Source: an uncultured Clostridia bacterium (lineage in GTDB: Bacteria; Bacillota; Clostridia; Oscillospirales; Acutalibacteraceae). From it: a stretch of 64,000 bases of DNA. A program made the translations under genes and the position numbers. The notes under the pieces are model-generated. The model had not been told where the DNA came from. It was given only the letters and a program-made list of their open reading frames with translations, and ran no database searches. The stretch spans positions 1-64,000 of the forward strand of contig CALWJA010000099.1 of assembly GCA_944380875.1 (NCBI GenBank), read 5' to 3'. Shown piece by piece: positions 43,022-51,933 of this stretch. Every line of letters begins with the position of its first letter. Within the stretch, counting starts at the first letter, position 1.

Positions 43022-44437
43022 ATGCATTTGCGTGGAAGAATCCATCACAACAGGTCCTATGAGATGGATATGTGCAGCGGCCCGCTGCTGAAAAAAATTC
43101 TGATCTATGCCTTACCGCTGGTGCTTTCCGGTGTCTTGCAGCTGCTTTTTAATGCAGCAGATATTATTGTCGTAGGGCGGTTCACAGGAAGTTCGGCTTT
43201 GGCAGCGGTAGGTTCAACCGGTTCGCTGATTAATCTTCTTGTAAACCTCTTTATCGGCCTTTCTATTGGCACAAATGTGTTGGTTGCCCGCTATTATGGA
43301 GCAAAAGACAGGAAGGCTGTGGAGGAGACTGTACATACATCTATTCTGACGGCGGGAGTGGGAGGCATTTTCCTTATTTTTGCGGGATTCTTTGCCGCGA
43401 GACCTCTTTTGGAAATAATGGGAACCCCGGCGGATGTAATCGATCAAGCGGTTTTGTATATGCGCATTTATTTTATAGGAATGCCGGCTTTTATGCTCTA
43501 CAATTTTGGCGCAGCGGTACTGCGGGCCATCGGTGACACTCGGCGTCCCCTCTATTTTTTACTGATAGCGGGCATTATCAATGTAATTTTCAATCTGATT
43601 TTTGTGATTGTTTTTTCCATGGGAGTAGCGGGCGTAGCGATTGCCACGGTAATTTCGCAGGTGATTTCCGCCGTTCTGGTCATTCTCTGCCTGTTGCAGA
43701 CGGAAGGCATGTGCCGTTTAGAGATTTCTAAGCTTCGGATAAACAGACATAAGCTGGTTATGATGTTGAAAATAGGATTGCCGGCCGGTTTGCAGGGCAT
43801 CGTTTTCAGTATCTCCAATGTTTTGATTCAGTCTTCTATCAATTCTTTCGGCTCTCAGGTTATGGCGGGAAATACGGCAGCCAGCAATATTGAAGGTTTT
43901 GTATATACGGCTATGAACGCTATCTATCAGACTTCTCTGAGTTTTACCAGCCAAAATTTAGGTGCGGGGCAGTATAAGCGGATCGATCGTATTTTAAGCC
44001 GCTGCCTGATGGTGGTGGCTGTGATTGGCCTGGTGCTTGGAAACGGCGCGTATCTCCTGGGCACCCAGCTTTTAGGCATTTATTCCACGGAGGCAGAAGT
44101 GATCTCCTATGGCCTTGTACGTCTTTCTATTGTTTCCAGCACATATTTCCTCTGCGGTCTGATGGATGTAATGGTAGGAAGTATACGGGGATTGGGGTAT
44201 TCCGTGCTTCCCATGCTCGTTTCCCTGACAGGCGCCTGTGCATTCAGGGTGCTTTGGATCTTTACGGTGTTTGCTTGGGACAGAACCCTGGTATGCCTCT
44301 ATATTTCCTATCCTGTTTCCTGGCTGTTGACAGCTTCTGTTCACTTTATTTGTTATCAGGTGGTGCGCAGACGGGTCTTTCCCAAGGATGTGTTAAAGCA
44401 AAGAAAGAAATCTGCAAAGGCAGCAGGGCTATCTTGA
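43022..44437 (+). CDS. MATE-family multidrug/Na+ efflux protein
   Basis: 471 residues with 12 predicted transmembrane helices in two homologous halves. Family features are YALPLVLSGVLQLLFNAADI followed by IVVGRF, GSTGSLINLLVNLFIGLSIG and AAVLRAIGDTRRPLYF. It exports cationic compounds by Na+ or H+ antiport across the cytoplasmic membrane. The substrate cannot be inferred. It is a single-gene unit with its own promoter and terminator. Confidence 0.94.
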   Translation: MHLRGRIHHNRSYEMDMCSGPLLKKILIYALPLVLSGVLQLLFNAADIIVVGRFTGSSALAAVGSTGSLINLLVNLFIGLSIGTNVLVARYYGAKDRKAVEETVHTSILTAGVGGIFLIFAGFFAARPLLEIMGTPADVIDQAVLYMRIYFIGMPAFMLYNFGAAVLRAIGDTRRPLYFLLIAGIINVIFNLIFVIVFSMGVAGVAIATVISQVISAVLVILCLLQTEGMCRLEISKLRINRHKLVMMLKIGLPAGLQGIVFSISNVLIQSSINSFGSQVMAGNTAASNIEGFVYTAMNAIYQTSLSFTSQNLGAGQYKRIDRILSRCLMVVAVIGLVLGNGAYLLGTQLLGIYSTEAEVISYGLVRLSIVSSTYFLCGLMDVMVGSIRGLGYSVLPMLVSLTGACAFRVLWIFTVFAWDRTLVCLYISYPVSWLLTASVHFICYQVVRRRVFPKDVLKQRKKSAKAAGLS

Positions 44438-44490
44438 TTTTTGTCTATTGGTGCTTGTAAATATAGGAGACTTTTTTTGAAAGGAAAATG

Positions 44491-44530
44491 AAAGACGGGA
44501 CGTTTTATATAGCGTCCCGTCTTTTATTTT
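44491..44530. terminator. Bidirectional intrinsic terminator
   Basis: AAGACGGGACG pairs with CGTCCCGTCTT, followed by TTATTTT on the right and preceded by A-rich sequence on the left. It lies between convergent genes. Confidence 0.9.
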
Positions 44531-44560
44531 GCGTTGTTTTCCTTTAACAGGGAATGGAGT

Positions 44561-45379
44561 CTATCTTTTTTTGTGGGAGTTTCGGCGTTCTTCAGCAGCC
44601 TTACGCAGACGAAGAAGAGCCCTCTGGTATTTCCTGGAATCCATGGAAGGAAAGGCATGCAGCAAACGCTTTTGCAAAAGTTGAAGGCCCTTTTCAATTT
44701 CCTTCTGGCGTTCTTTCAGGTGGCTGCGAAATTCTTCCTGGGAAGTGGCGAGGGATTGCTGCAAGGATGCAAGACCAGCTTTTCGGCGTTCCTCCGATCG
44801 GTTCCGCAGTTCCTCCAGAATGCTTTCCAGCTCCTGCAGTTTTCCGCTGAGCTGCAGGGCGGTTCGAATAGAAAGAAAGGTATCCGCTCCCAGACAAAGA
44901 AGTCCAACGGCGGCAATCCAGGGCAGAAGTGCTTCCGGAATGGATTCCAACAGACGAAGAACAGGAGGGTGGATACAACGCATCAGAAATACAGCCATAA
45001 GGCCGAATAAAAGAGAATTGCGCAGGCATACCCTCCCCTGTATCTGAAACCGCCGGTTGGAATAATCCCACCAGCGTGTATGAAAGACGGCTTCTAAAAG
45101 CCAGCCGGTTATATATTCTACAATGCTGGTTATCAGAACACCGAAAAAATAAAGAAGAAATAGATTATCTTCAAAAGGAGTAAGCAGGAGGATAATCAGT
45201 ACGCCTCCCACACCATAGACAGGGCAGATAGGTCCTGTGAGAAATCCACGGTTAATAAGCCGTTTTGCGGGAATAGAACAGTATATGCTCTCGCACAGCC
45301 ACCCCAAGAAGCCATATATAAGAAATAAAAGAAACAACAGAATCCAACGGTCCAATTTTCTTTCCCCCAGAATATCCAC
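44561..45379 (-). CDS. CmpB-type putative ABC transporter permease-like membrane protein
   Basis: 272 residues. About five transmembrane helices occupy 1-170, with the family-typical YGFLGWLCESIYCSI, LINRGFLTGPICPVYGVGGV and YITGWLLEAVFHTRWWDYSN, as in the ABC_trans_CmpB/DUF1113 family. The last 100 residues form a long, highly charged coiled coil (LQELESILEELRNRSEERRK). No ATPase is nearby, and the transporter label of the family is not proven. Confidence 0.88.
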   Translation of the reverse strand: MDILGERKLDRWILLFLLFLIYGFLGWLCESIYCSIPAKRLINRGFLTGPICPVYGVGGVLIILLLTPFEDNLFLLYFFGVLITSIVEYITGWLLEAVFHTRWWDYSNRRFQIQGRVCLRNSLLFGLMAVFLMRCIHPPVLRLLESIPEALLPWIAAVGLLCLGADTFLSIRTALQLSGKLQELESILEELRNRSEERRKAGLASLQQSLATSQEEFRSHLKERQKEIEKGLQLLQKRLLHAFPSMDSRKYQRALLRLRKAAEERRNSHKKR

Positions 45380-45483
45380 TCAGATGTTCAAAGCCTAACA
45401 GCTCATACTAGGCAGTATAACGTGCCTTTATATAGGAAAAAGAAACGTTTTGTAAATAATTGGTGTATTTTTATTTCAAAAGA

Positions 45484-46836
45484 TTACAAGCTACGAATAA
45501 AAAGCAGAATTCCATACAGAATCAAAGCGCCTGCTGCAGGAGGCGCCAGCCACCGGCGCAGATGAGGGTGGAGTTTCGTGACTTTCAGCAGACGGTTGAT
45601 ACTGAGAGTTGCGTTGAAGATTTCGCTGAAAAACAACACACTGATATATCCGGCAATTCCCCAGAGGGGGAGGAGAAGAGAGAGGAAAAGAATGCGCAGA
45701 AGGGAATCTGCAAAATTGTATTTAAAGGAGTACATCTGCTGATCCAATCCCTTCAGCATTCCGTCCACCACATTGTCCAAATACAGAATCGGCACGATGG
45801 GCGCCATAATACGCAGCAGATTTCCTGCTTCTGTGCTGCGGTAAAAGAGCTGGCAGAGTGCATCCGAAAGAGCCAGGAAACAGGCCATTGTGAGAAATGA
45901 AAAAAGCAAGGTAAGCCGCATGGCACGTTCTGCCGTGCGGCGGATAAAGCGGCCGTCCTTTTCGGAAGCCGCCCGAGCCAGTTCCGGGACAAGAAGCGTG
46001 CAGAGGGAACCTGCAAAGGAAGCGGGGAAGAATAGCAGAGGCATGACCATTCCCTGGACGAGCCCGTATTGGGAAAGAGCGGTTTGGGAGTTGTTTCCGT
46101 GCAGGCGCAAGCCCTTGGGGATTAAAAGATTTTCTACGCTGCTAAGGCTGCTGCGGATAAAAGAACCGCAGGTCACAGGGGCGCCGATACGAATGATTTC
46201 CCGGGAGGAAACGGCTTTCACCGGTTGTTTTTCCTTGTGTCGGCAGATAAGCCACCCTACCCCCACTACGGAAAAGGACCCGAATTCCCCAATGGAGGAC
46301 CCCAGCATAAAGGCTTCCATAGAAGGAAAAAGGGGCAAAAGGGCAATGGATGCCCCTATAGTGAGAAGCTGTTCCGTAATTTCAGCCCCAGCGGGCAGGC
46401 AGGAATTGCCTCTTGCCAGGAACCAGCCTTTCAGGCAGGCGCAGACAGCCATAAAAGGAAGCCCGGGAGCGAGAAAACGCAGAGAACGGGCGCATTCGGG
46501 GCTGTCCAGAAGGAAGGTGGCCATGGGGTGGGCGCCCAGCAAAAAGACCATGGCGGCCGAAAGACTCACAAGAAGGGCAATACCGCAGCATTTGCCAATG
46601 GTTTTCCGGGAACCTTTTCCTTCTGCCGCCAGACGTGTGGCGGCAAATCCTGCCCCAGAGGTGCAGAGAGACGAAGCCAGCATAAAAAGGGAAAAAATCA
46701 GCTGATACATTCCCATCCCGTCCGTACCGATGGACTGGGCGATATAAGACCGGAATCCGATGTTCATAAACCGCAGGATCAGGGAACCGGCGGTGAGAAT
46801 TAATGCGTTGCGGAAAAATTTCCCTTTCCTTGTCAT
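45484..46836 (-). CDS. SpoVB/MurJ-type lipid flippase
   Basis: 450 residues with about 14 transmembrane helices; MOP superfamily. The start LTAGSLILRFMNIGFRSYIAQ and the basic residues in the central helices resemble stage V sporulation protein B and other lipid II-type flippases. The likely role is moving peptidoglycan precursors, perhaps for spore cortex. AGGAGG lies 12 bases before ATG 46836 and 6 bases before an in-frame TTG at 46842; the ATG matches family starts better, but the TTG is possible. It is the second flippase in the window. Confidence 0.88.
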   Translation of the reverse strand: MTRKGKFFRNALILTAGSLILRFMNIGFRSYIAQSIGTDGMGMYQLIFSLFMLASSLCTSGAGFAATRLAAEGKGSRKTIGKCCGIALLVSLSAAMVFLLGAHPMATFLLDSPECARSLRFLAPGLPFMAVCACLKGWFLARGNSCLPAGAEITEQLLTIGASIALLPLFPSMEAFMLGSSIGEFGSFSVVGVGWLICRHKEKQPVKAVSSREIIRIGAPVTCGSFIRSSLSSVENLLIPKGLRLHGNNSQTALSQYGLVQGMVMPLLFFPASFAGSLCTLLVPELARAASEKDGRFIRRTAERAMRLTLLFSFLTMACFLALSDALCQLFYRSTEAGNLLRIMAPIVPILYLDNVVDGMLKGLDQQMYSFKYNFADSLLRILFLSLLLPLWGIAGYISVLFFSEIFNATLSINRLLKVTKLHPHLRRWLAPPAAGALILYGILLFIRSL

Positions 46837-47110
46837 ATCCAATGTATTCCTCCTGTTTCCTGCTTGCAGCCTTTGCGCTGGAAACCATATATTTTCGGTA
46901 AGCTTAATAGGGCAGAATAAAGAGCACCCATAGCATTCTATTCAGGAAAAGAGAGGATTAGGTCTGTTTGGGGCTGTTTTTTCTACTCAGGGTAGTATAT
47001 AATAGAAAACAACAGTCTCAGACACCGGATGAAGAACGAGGACGGAAGTTTGGCATCAAGGCATTCGGAATGTATAGAAGACAAAATATGGCTGGAATGA
47101 GGGAATATAT

Positions 47111-48040
47111 ATGGAAAATCAGGTTTGGACAGAAGTCTGCGCCACTGTGAAAGCGGAAGATGTAGACAGAGCGGGGGATATCGCCCAGATGACGGTTCCC
47201 TATGGCATATATATTGAGGACTATTCCCATTTGGAGGAAGAAGCCTGGGAAATTGCCCATATTGATTTTATTGATGAAGAACTTTTAAAGAAAGATCGTT
47301 CCGTAGGGAAAATCCATATTTATATCAGCCCTGAGGAAAATCCCGCGGAGGCCGTGGCGTTCCTCAGTGAACGGTATTCCGCCGAGCACATAGAGCATAC
47401 CATCGATACCGCCTCCTGCATGACAGAAGACTGGATCAACAATTGGAAAAAATATTTTAAACCCATCCCCGTGGGCAAAAAGCTTTTGATCCGCCCCACC
47501 TGGGAAGAAACGGAGAATCCGGAAGGACGCAAGATCCTCCATCTGGAACCGGGCCTGGCTTTTGGTACAGGCACCCATGAAACAACCAGGCTCTGCATGG
47601 AACTGTTGGAGGAATATGTGAAGCCGGGCAGTTCTCTGTTGGATGTAGGCTGCGGCAGCGGGATTCTTTCTGTAGCTGGGCTCCTTTTGGGTGCGGATTC
47701 CGCCGTAGGCGTGGATATAGATGAGCTGGCTGTAAAGACAGCTTTGCAGAACGCGGAGCTAAACGGAGTAAAAGACCGCTTTACAGGCATCTGCGGCAAC
47801 CTGACAGATAAGATTTCTGGCACCTTTGATGTGGTTGTGGCTAATATTGTGGCCGATATTGTGATTTCCCTGACGGCTGACGTGAAGCGTTTTATGAAGC
47901 CCGATGGCGTTTATCTTATGAGCGGCATTATCGACACCCGGGAACAGGATGTTCTGCAGGCATTGGAAGGCCGTTTTCAGGTAATTGCCCGCCGGGAAGA
48001 AAAGGGTTGGGTCGCTTTGGCGGCCAAAGCCCTGGTTTAA
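47111..48040 (+). CDS. prmA: Ribosomal protein L11 methyltransferase
   Basis: 309 residues. The N-terminal substrate domain is followed by the PrmA-specific GLAFGTGTHETTRLCMELLE and the SAM-binding LDVGCGSGILSVAGLLLGA. The catalytic-site motif VVANIVADIV matches the family N(I/L)xA pattern. The enzyme trimethylates ribosomal protein L11 in the cytoplasm. The site GAGGGA precedes the ATG. A TATAAT at 46998-47003 could be its -10 box, but a good -35 is not seen. Confidence 0.95.
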   Translation: MENQVWTEVCATVKAEDVDRAGDIAQMTVPYGIYIEDYSHLEEEAWEIAHIDFIDEELLKKDRSVGKIHIYISPEENPAEAVAFLSERYSAEHIEHTIDTASCMTEDWINNWKKYFKPIPVGKKLLIRPTWEETENPEGRKILHLEPGLAFGTGTHETTRLCMELLEEYVKPGSSLLDVGCGSGILSVAGLLLGADSAVGVDIDELAVKTALQNAELNGVKDRFTGICGNLTDKISGTFDVVVANIVADIVISLTADVKRFMKPDGVYLMSGIIDTREQDVLQALEGRFQVIARREEKGWVALAAKALV

Positions 48041-48130
48041 GCCGGCTGAAAGCAGAGTTTTTATTCGGGAAAATGAGAAAACCCGGGCCTTTTGGCATGG
48101 ATCGCGGCAATAAAAAGACGGATAAGCGAA

Positions 48131-48169
48131 AATAAAAAAGCGGCGGACGATATTTTCGTCCGCCGCTTT
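48131..48169 (-). terminator. Intrinsic terminator after the glycerol-1-phosphate dehydrogenase gene
   Basis: Read on the minus strand, AAAGCGGCGGACGA pairs with TCGTCCGCCGCTTT and is followed by TTTATTTT. It ends the minus-strand gene at 48198 and may also stop readthrough from prmA. Confidence 0.88.
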
Positions 48170-48197
48170 GCTTACGGTGTATACGGTTAGAAAAAGG

Positions 48198-49487
48198 TTA
48201 GCGGTCTGTTTCGGTAAACAGCCCATCCATCTCAAACATTTTCAGCATACGCATAAAGGTTAAACGGTTGCGTACATAGGGAGAAAGCTTACAGGTAAGC
48301 TCCAGCATGGATTCAGGAAGGCCGATATCTGTCAGGCTCTTTACCCCGCCAACCTGGTCGATCAGGCGGCAAATTTCTTCTTCTGAGGGGATCTGATCGA
48401 TAATTTTGATAATCTCGGGAACTTTTTCCGCCAGGACAGAAGCATCCACCTTATCCAAAGGATTGGGGGTATTTTCCTTAATCAGTTCTTCCAGCATATC
48501 CGGTTTTTTCACATGTTCCTTGAGGAAATCCATTTCCACATCCATGTGAGGCTTAACAGAATAGGCGCCCTTGCGGAGCAATTCGGCCGCTTTGTGATAC
48601 ACCCGGGCAGACAGCACCAAACCCACGGATACTTTTTCACCATGATAGAAATCTACAAAATCGTTAATCATTTCCATTTCCCAGGTATGGGACATATGGT
48701 GTTCCGCGCCGGAAGCAGGGCGGGAATTTCCTACCATCTGCATAGCGAGACCGGAAAGCAGAAGCGCATACATCAGCTCTTCGCAGGCTTCTTTTTTACC
48801 TTCTTTGATCTCTGGCAGGCAAGCGCATACTTTGGCCAAAGCTTCCTCTTCCAGCTGGCAGACACGATCGCAGATATATTCTCCCGTAACCGCATGACTG
48901 ATCTTCCAATCTGCCAGAGCGGTGTATTTGCCTAAAAGATCCGATACGCCGGATGCATTGAGACGGATGGGCGCTTTTGCGAAGATGTCGCTGTCTGCTA
49001 CCACGAAAATGGGAGCCACAGCGGGGAAGGTTTGCTTGCAGCCGTGCCATGTCATAGCGGCGACAGTGGAAACAAAACCGTCAACGCTGGCGGCGGTGGG
49101 CACAGAGATAAAAGGAACGCCGATCTTATGGGCGACAAAACGAGTGGCGTCATGGACGGTTCCGGATCCTACAGCCAGCATCACATCCGTTTCCCCGACC
49201 TTTGCGAGCTTTTCTTCCACCATAGCAACGGCATGCTCGTTTGCATGGAGATTGGTGGGATCCAGAACGATCAGGCCGCTTTCGGGAAGCAGTTCCATAA
49301 CGGCTTCGCCAGCCACCCGATATGTATTTTCATCGCATATAACAACAGGCTTCTGGAACCCTTTTTTCGCAATGAGCCCCGGCAGCCTCCGGATGGCACC
49401 GGATTCAATAAAGATATCTTCCACAACAATTTCATGCACATGCCCGCAAGGACAAGGCTTAGCAAATTCTGCCACATCAATTTTCAT
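48198..49487 (-). CDS. egsA: sn-glycerol-1-phosphate dehydrogenase (EgsA/AraM type)
   Basis: 429 residues from ATG 49487, which follows AAGGAGTGC; the longer frame upstream lacks a site. It belongs to the iron/zinc-containing dehydrogenase superfamily shared with glycerol dehydrogenase. Visible are the NAD-binding AVGSGTVHDATRFVAHK followed by FISVPTAASVDGF, and the metal ligands in GVSDLLGKY (Asp), ASGAEHHMSH (His) and YHGEKVSVG (His). It reduces dihydroxyacetone phosphate to sn-glycerol-1-phosphate, as in archaeal lipid synthesis and Bacillus AraM. It lies 167 bases after pheA; an extended -10 (TGG then TATACT, minus strand near 49649-49644) could give it its own promoter. Confidence 0.88.
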   Translation of the reverse strand: MKIDVAEFAKPCPCGHVHEIVVEDIFIESGAIRRLPGLIAKKGFQKPVVICDENTYRVAGEAVMELLPESGLIVLDPTNLHANEHAVAMVEEKLAKVGETDVMLAVGSGTVHDATRFVAHKIGVPFISVPTAASVDGFVSTVAAMTWHGCKQTFPAVAPIFVVADSDIFAKAPIRLNASGVSDLLGKYTALADWKISHAVTGEYICDRVCQLEEEALAKVCACLPEIKEGKKEACEELMYALLLSGLAMQMVGNSRPASGAEHHMSHTWEMEMINDFVDFYHGEKVSVGLVLSARVYHKAAELLRKGAYSVKPHMDVEMDFLKEHVKKPDMLEELIKENTPNPLDKVDASVLAEKVPEIIKIIDQIPSEEEICRLIDQVGGVKSLTDIGLPESMLELTCKLSPYVRNRLTFMRMLKMFEMDGLFTETDR

Positions 49488-49654
49488 ACAATTACGCACT
49501 CCTTTTTCTTGCCGGTCCCGCCGAGGAATCTTGTTTCCCCGCCCCAGGGCCCTTGACCATATGATTCTGCGGCATGCTTTTCCACCGGAGACAGGGGATT
49601 TTCCTGCGATTCGGCCGGTAAGATAAAGCCGCATTCATTCTTTAGTATACCATA

Positions 49655-50761
49655 TCAATCTTCTTCTGTATAGTTTCCCAGAAAAGAAAACCGAGGCAGT
49701 TCTGCGGATAGGGAACAGAGAAGGTTTAGAGTATGGGGTTCTCGTATGTTACCGGAAAAGTCTAGATAGAAATCATATTCGAATCGGCTTCCAGGGATGG
49801 GGCGGCTTTCAATTTTGGTCAGGTTGAGCCCTGCCTGGGAAAACCGGGAGAGAATGGCGTTCAGGGAACCCGTAACGTGAGGGAGGGAGAAACAAAGACT
49901 GATTTTTTCTGCGTTTTGGGGAATATACAGTTTCCGGCTGATCTGGATAAACCGGGTGCAGTTATTGGAATTGTTCTGAATATCCCGCAGAAGAATAGGA
50001 AGCCCTGCTTTTTCGGCTGCTTCCGCAGAGCAGATGGCCGCCTGCCCTTCTTTTTTTGCGAGGAAAGGTGCTTCGGCCGTGCTGGAGCATGGGCAGGCGC
50101 GAAGACCTTTTTCGGCAATCAGCTCCGAACATTGGGAAAGTGCCTGGGGATGGGAATAGACTTTTTCAAAGGTTTTCCCCTTTTCCCCGCAGAGGCAATG
50201 ATGGATATACAAAGTCTCGGCTCCTACGATATAAAACCGGTATTTCAAAATAAGATCATATACCTGCTCTACCGAGCCGGCAGAGGAGTTTTCTACCGGT
50301 AAGATGCCAAAAGGCGCTTTTCCTTCCGCCACAGCCTGAAAAATTTCGGGAAAAGTGGAGTAAAAAAGCGGAGTAGCTCCCGGAAGAAGACGCTTAGAGG
50401 CTTCGTGGGAGAAGGAACCGGGGGCGCCGAATACTGCCACTTCCGATGCGGAAAGGGGAGGCTCCTCTGCGTTTTGGAGCACATTGCGAAGTTCCTGGCC
50501 GCTGCTCAGAAGCTCATGCTGCAGCCCGCGGCTGATGCTCATGATAGCAGAATACAAAACTTTGGCTTCGCTTTTATACGTATGGGCTTTTTCATAAACC
50601 TTATCTAAAATAGCCTGCTCCCGGGCTTCATTCAAAATGGGAATTCCTTTTTCTTTCTTGATCTCGGCCACTTCCCTAGAACAATCCATTCTGGCCTCAA
50701 AAAGCGGAAGAAGCTTACTGTCTATTTCGTCTATCTTTGTTCGGGTTTCCTCCAATGTCAT
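49655..50761 (-). CDS. pheA: Bifunctional chorismate mutase/prephenate dehydratase
   Basis: 368 residues in three parts. An AroQ-type chorismate mutase covers about 1-85 (IDEIDSKLLPLFEARMDCSR). Prephenate dehydratase covers about 110-285 (VFGAPGSFSHEASKRL and the NNCTRFIQI motif with the catalytic Thr). A C-terminal ACT domain (LNLTKIESRPIPGSRFEYDF), containing the ESRP phenylalanine-binding motif, completes the protein. It converts chorismate to phenylpyruvate with feedback by phenylalanine. It overlaps aroC by 4 bases and is the last aromatic gene of the operon. Confidence 0.95.
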   Translation of the reverse strand: MTLEETRTKIDEIDSKLLPLFEARMDCSREVAEIKKEKGIPILNEAREQAILDKVYEKAHTYKSEAKVLYSAIMSISRGLQHELLSSGQELRNVLQNAEEPPLSASEVAVFGAPGSFSHEASKRLLPGATPLFYSTFPEIFQAVAEGKAPFGILPVENSSAGSVEQVYDLILKYRFYIVGAETLYIHHCLCGEKGKTFEKVYSHPQALSQCSELIAEKGLRACPCSSTAEAPFLAKKEGQAAICSAEAAEKAGLPILLRDIQNNSNNCTRFIQISRKLYIPQNAEKISLCFSLPHVTGSLNAILSRFSQAGLNLTKIESRPIPGSRFEYDFYLDFSGNIREPHTLNLLCSLSAELPRFSFLGNYTEED

Positions 50762-51933
50762 ACCTTTTCCTCCTTTGGGGGCTGTTGGGATTCTTCTGTA
50801 TCTTTAGTATCAAAGGGTTTGGCCGCGGGTTGTAGGCAGGCAGGAGGGGCCGACAGGAGTAGCTCCAGCATGGCAACGGCGGCAGCGCTTTCTGCTACGG
50901 GTATGGCCCTTGGCACCACACAGGGATCGTGTCTTCCATGAATGGATAAAGCCACGTTTTTTTTCGCTGCAAGATCTACGCTTTCCTGTTCCCTTCCTAT
51001 GGAGGGAGTGGGCTTTAAAGCAACGCGGAAGAGGATGGGGGCCCCTGTGGTAATGCCGCCCAGAATGCCGCCCGCTTTGTTGCCCGCTATCTGCATACGA
51101 CCGTCTTCATACCGGTAGGGATCGTTATTTTCGCTGCCGTGGAGCTGGGCGGTACCGAAACCAGCGCCGAATTCCACACCCTTTACCGCCGGTATACCGA
51201 ACAGGATGGAGGAAAGGAGGGATTCTACACCGCCGAATAAGGGGCCTCCCAGCCCGCCTGGCATACCCGTAACGGCACATTCCACAACTCCGCCTACACT
51301 ATCGAGAGCCATGCGCGCTTCCTCAATTACGGCCCGCATCTCTTTTTCTTTTTCCGGGTCGATTACAGAGAAATATGCGGTGGATAACCGTTCCATCAGA
51401 GAATCGGGAATATGGGTCTCCGGGAAAAGAGTATCCTGAACGGAGCCTATGGAAGCAGCATGCCCTGCAATGCGGATTCCCCGGCGGAAAAGAATTTGGC
51501 GGCATATAGCGCCAGCAGCACACAGACAGGCGGTTAGGCGCCCGGAGAAATGCCCGCCGCCCCGGATATCGTTATAGCCGGCGTATTTCAGATAAGCGGC
51601 ATAATCCGAATGGCCCGGCCTGGGGACCCGGTCAAGGGAACCGTAATCCCGGGAACGGGTGTTGGTGTTTTCGATGAGGATGCATAGAGGCGCACCTGTG
51701 GTAATTCCATTCAGGACACCGCTTACAATTTTGGGCGTATCGGCTTCTTTCCGGGGAGTAGAGCTTTTATCCCTGCCGGGAGCCCGGCGGCTCATTTGCA
51801 GAAGAAGGGCGTTTTCGTCAATAACTTCCCCGGCCGGAAGCCCATCCAGCACCAAGCCGATGGCTGGGCCGTGGCTTTCCCCAAAGATGGAAAGGCGTAA
51901 ATTATTCCCCCATACAGATGCTGCTGCACACAT
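50758..51933 (-). CDS. aroC: Chorismate synthase
   Basis: 391 residues. Signatures are SIFGESHGPAIGLVLDGLPAG, GRLTACLCAAGAI and a C-terminal HGRHDPCVVPRAIPVAE that binds FMN and substrate. It makes chorismate from EPSP using reduced FMN. ATG 51933 is preferred, 7 bases after GGAGGG; ATG 51939 is too close to that site. The gene begins inside the end of aroA (32-base overlap) and its stop overlaps pheA by 4 bases. Confidence 0.95.
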   Translation of the reverse strand: MCAAASVWGNNLRLSIFGESHGPAIGLVLDGLPAGEVIDENALLLQMSRRAPGRDKSSTPRKEADTPKIVSGVLNGITTGAPLCILIENTNTRSRDYGSLDRVPRPGHSDYAAYLKYAGYNDIRGGGHFSGRLTACLCAAGAICRQILFRRGIRIAGHAASIGSVQDTLFPETHIPDSLMERLSTAYFSVIDPEKEKEMRAVIEEARMALDSVGGVVECAVTGMPGGLGGPLFGGVESLLSSILFGIPAVKGVEFGAGFGTAQLHGSENNDPYRYEDGRMQIAGNKAGGILGGITTGAPILFRVALKPTPSIGREQESVDLAAKKNVALSIHGRHDPCVVPRAIPVAESAAAVAMLELLLSAPPACLQPAAKPFDTKDTEESQQPPKEEKV

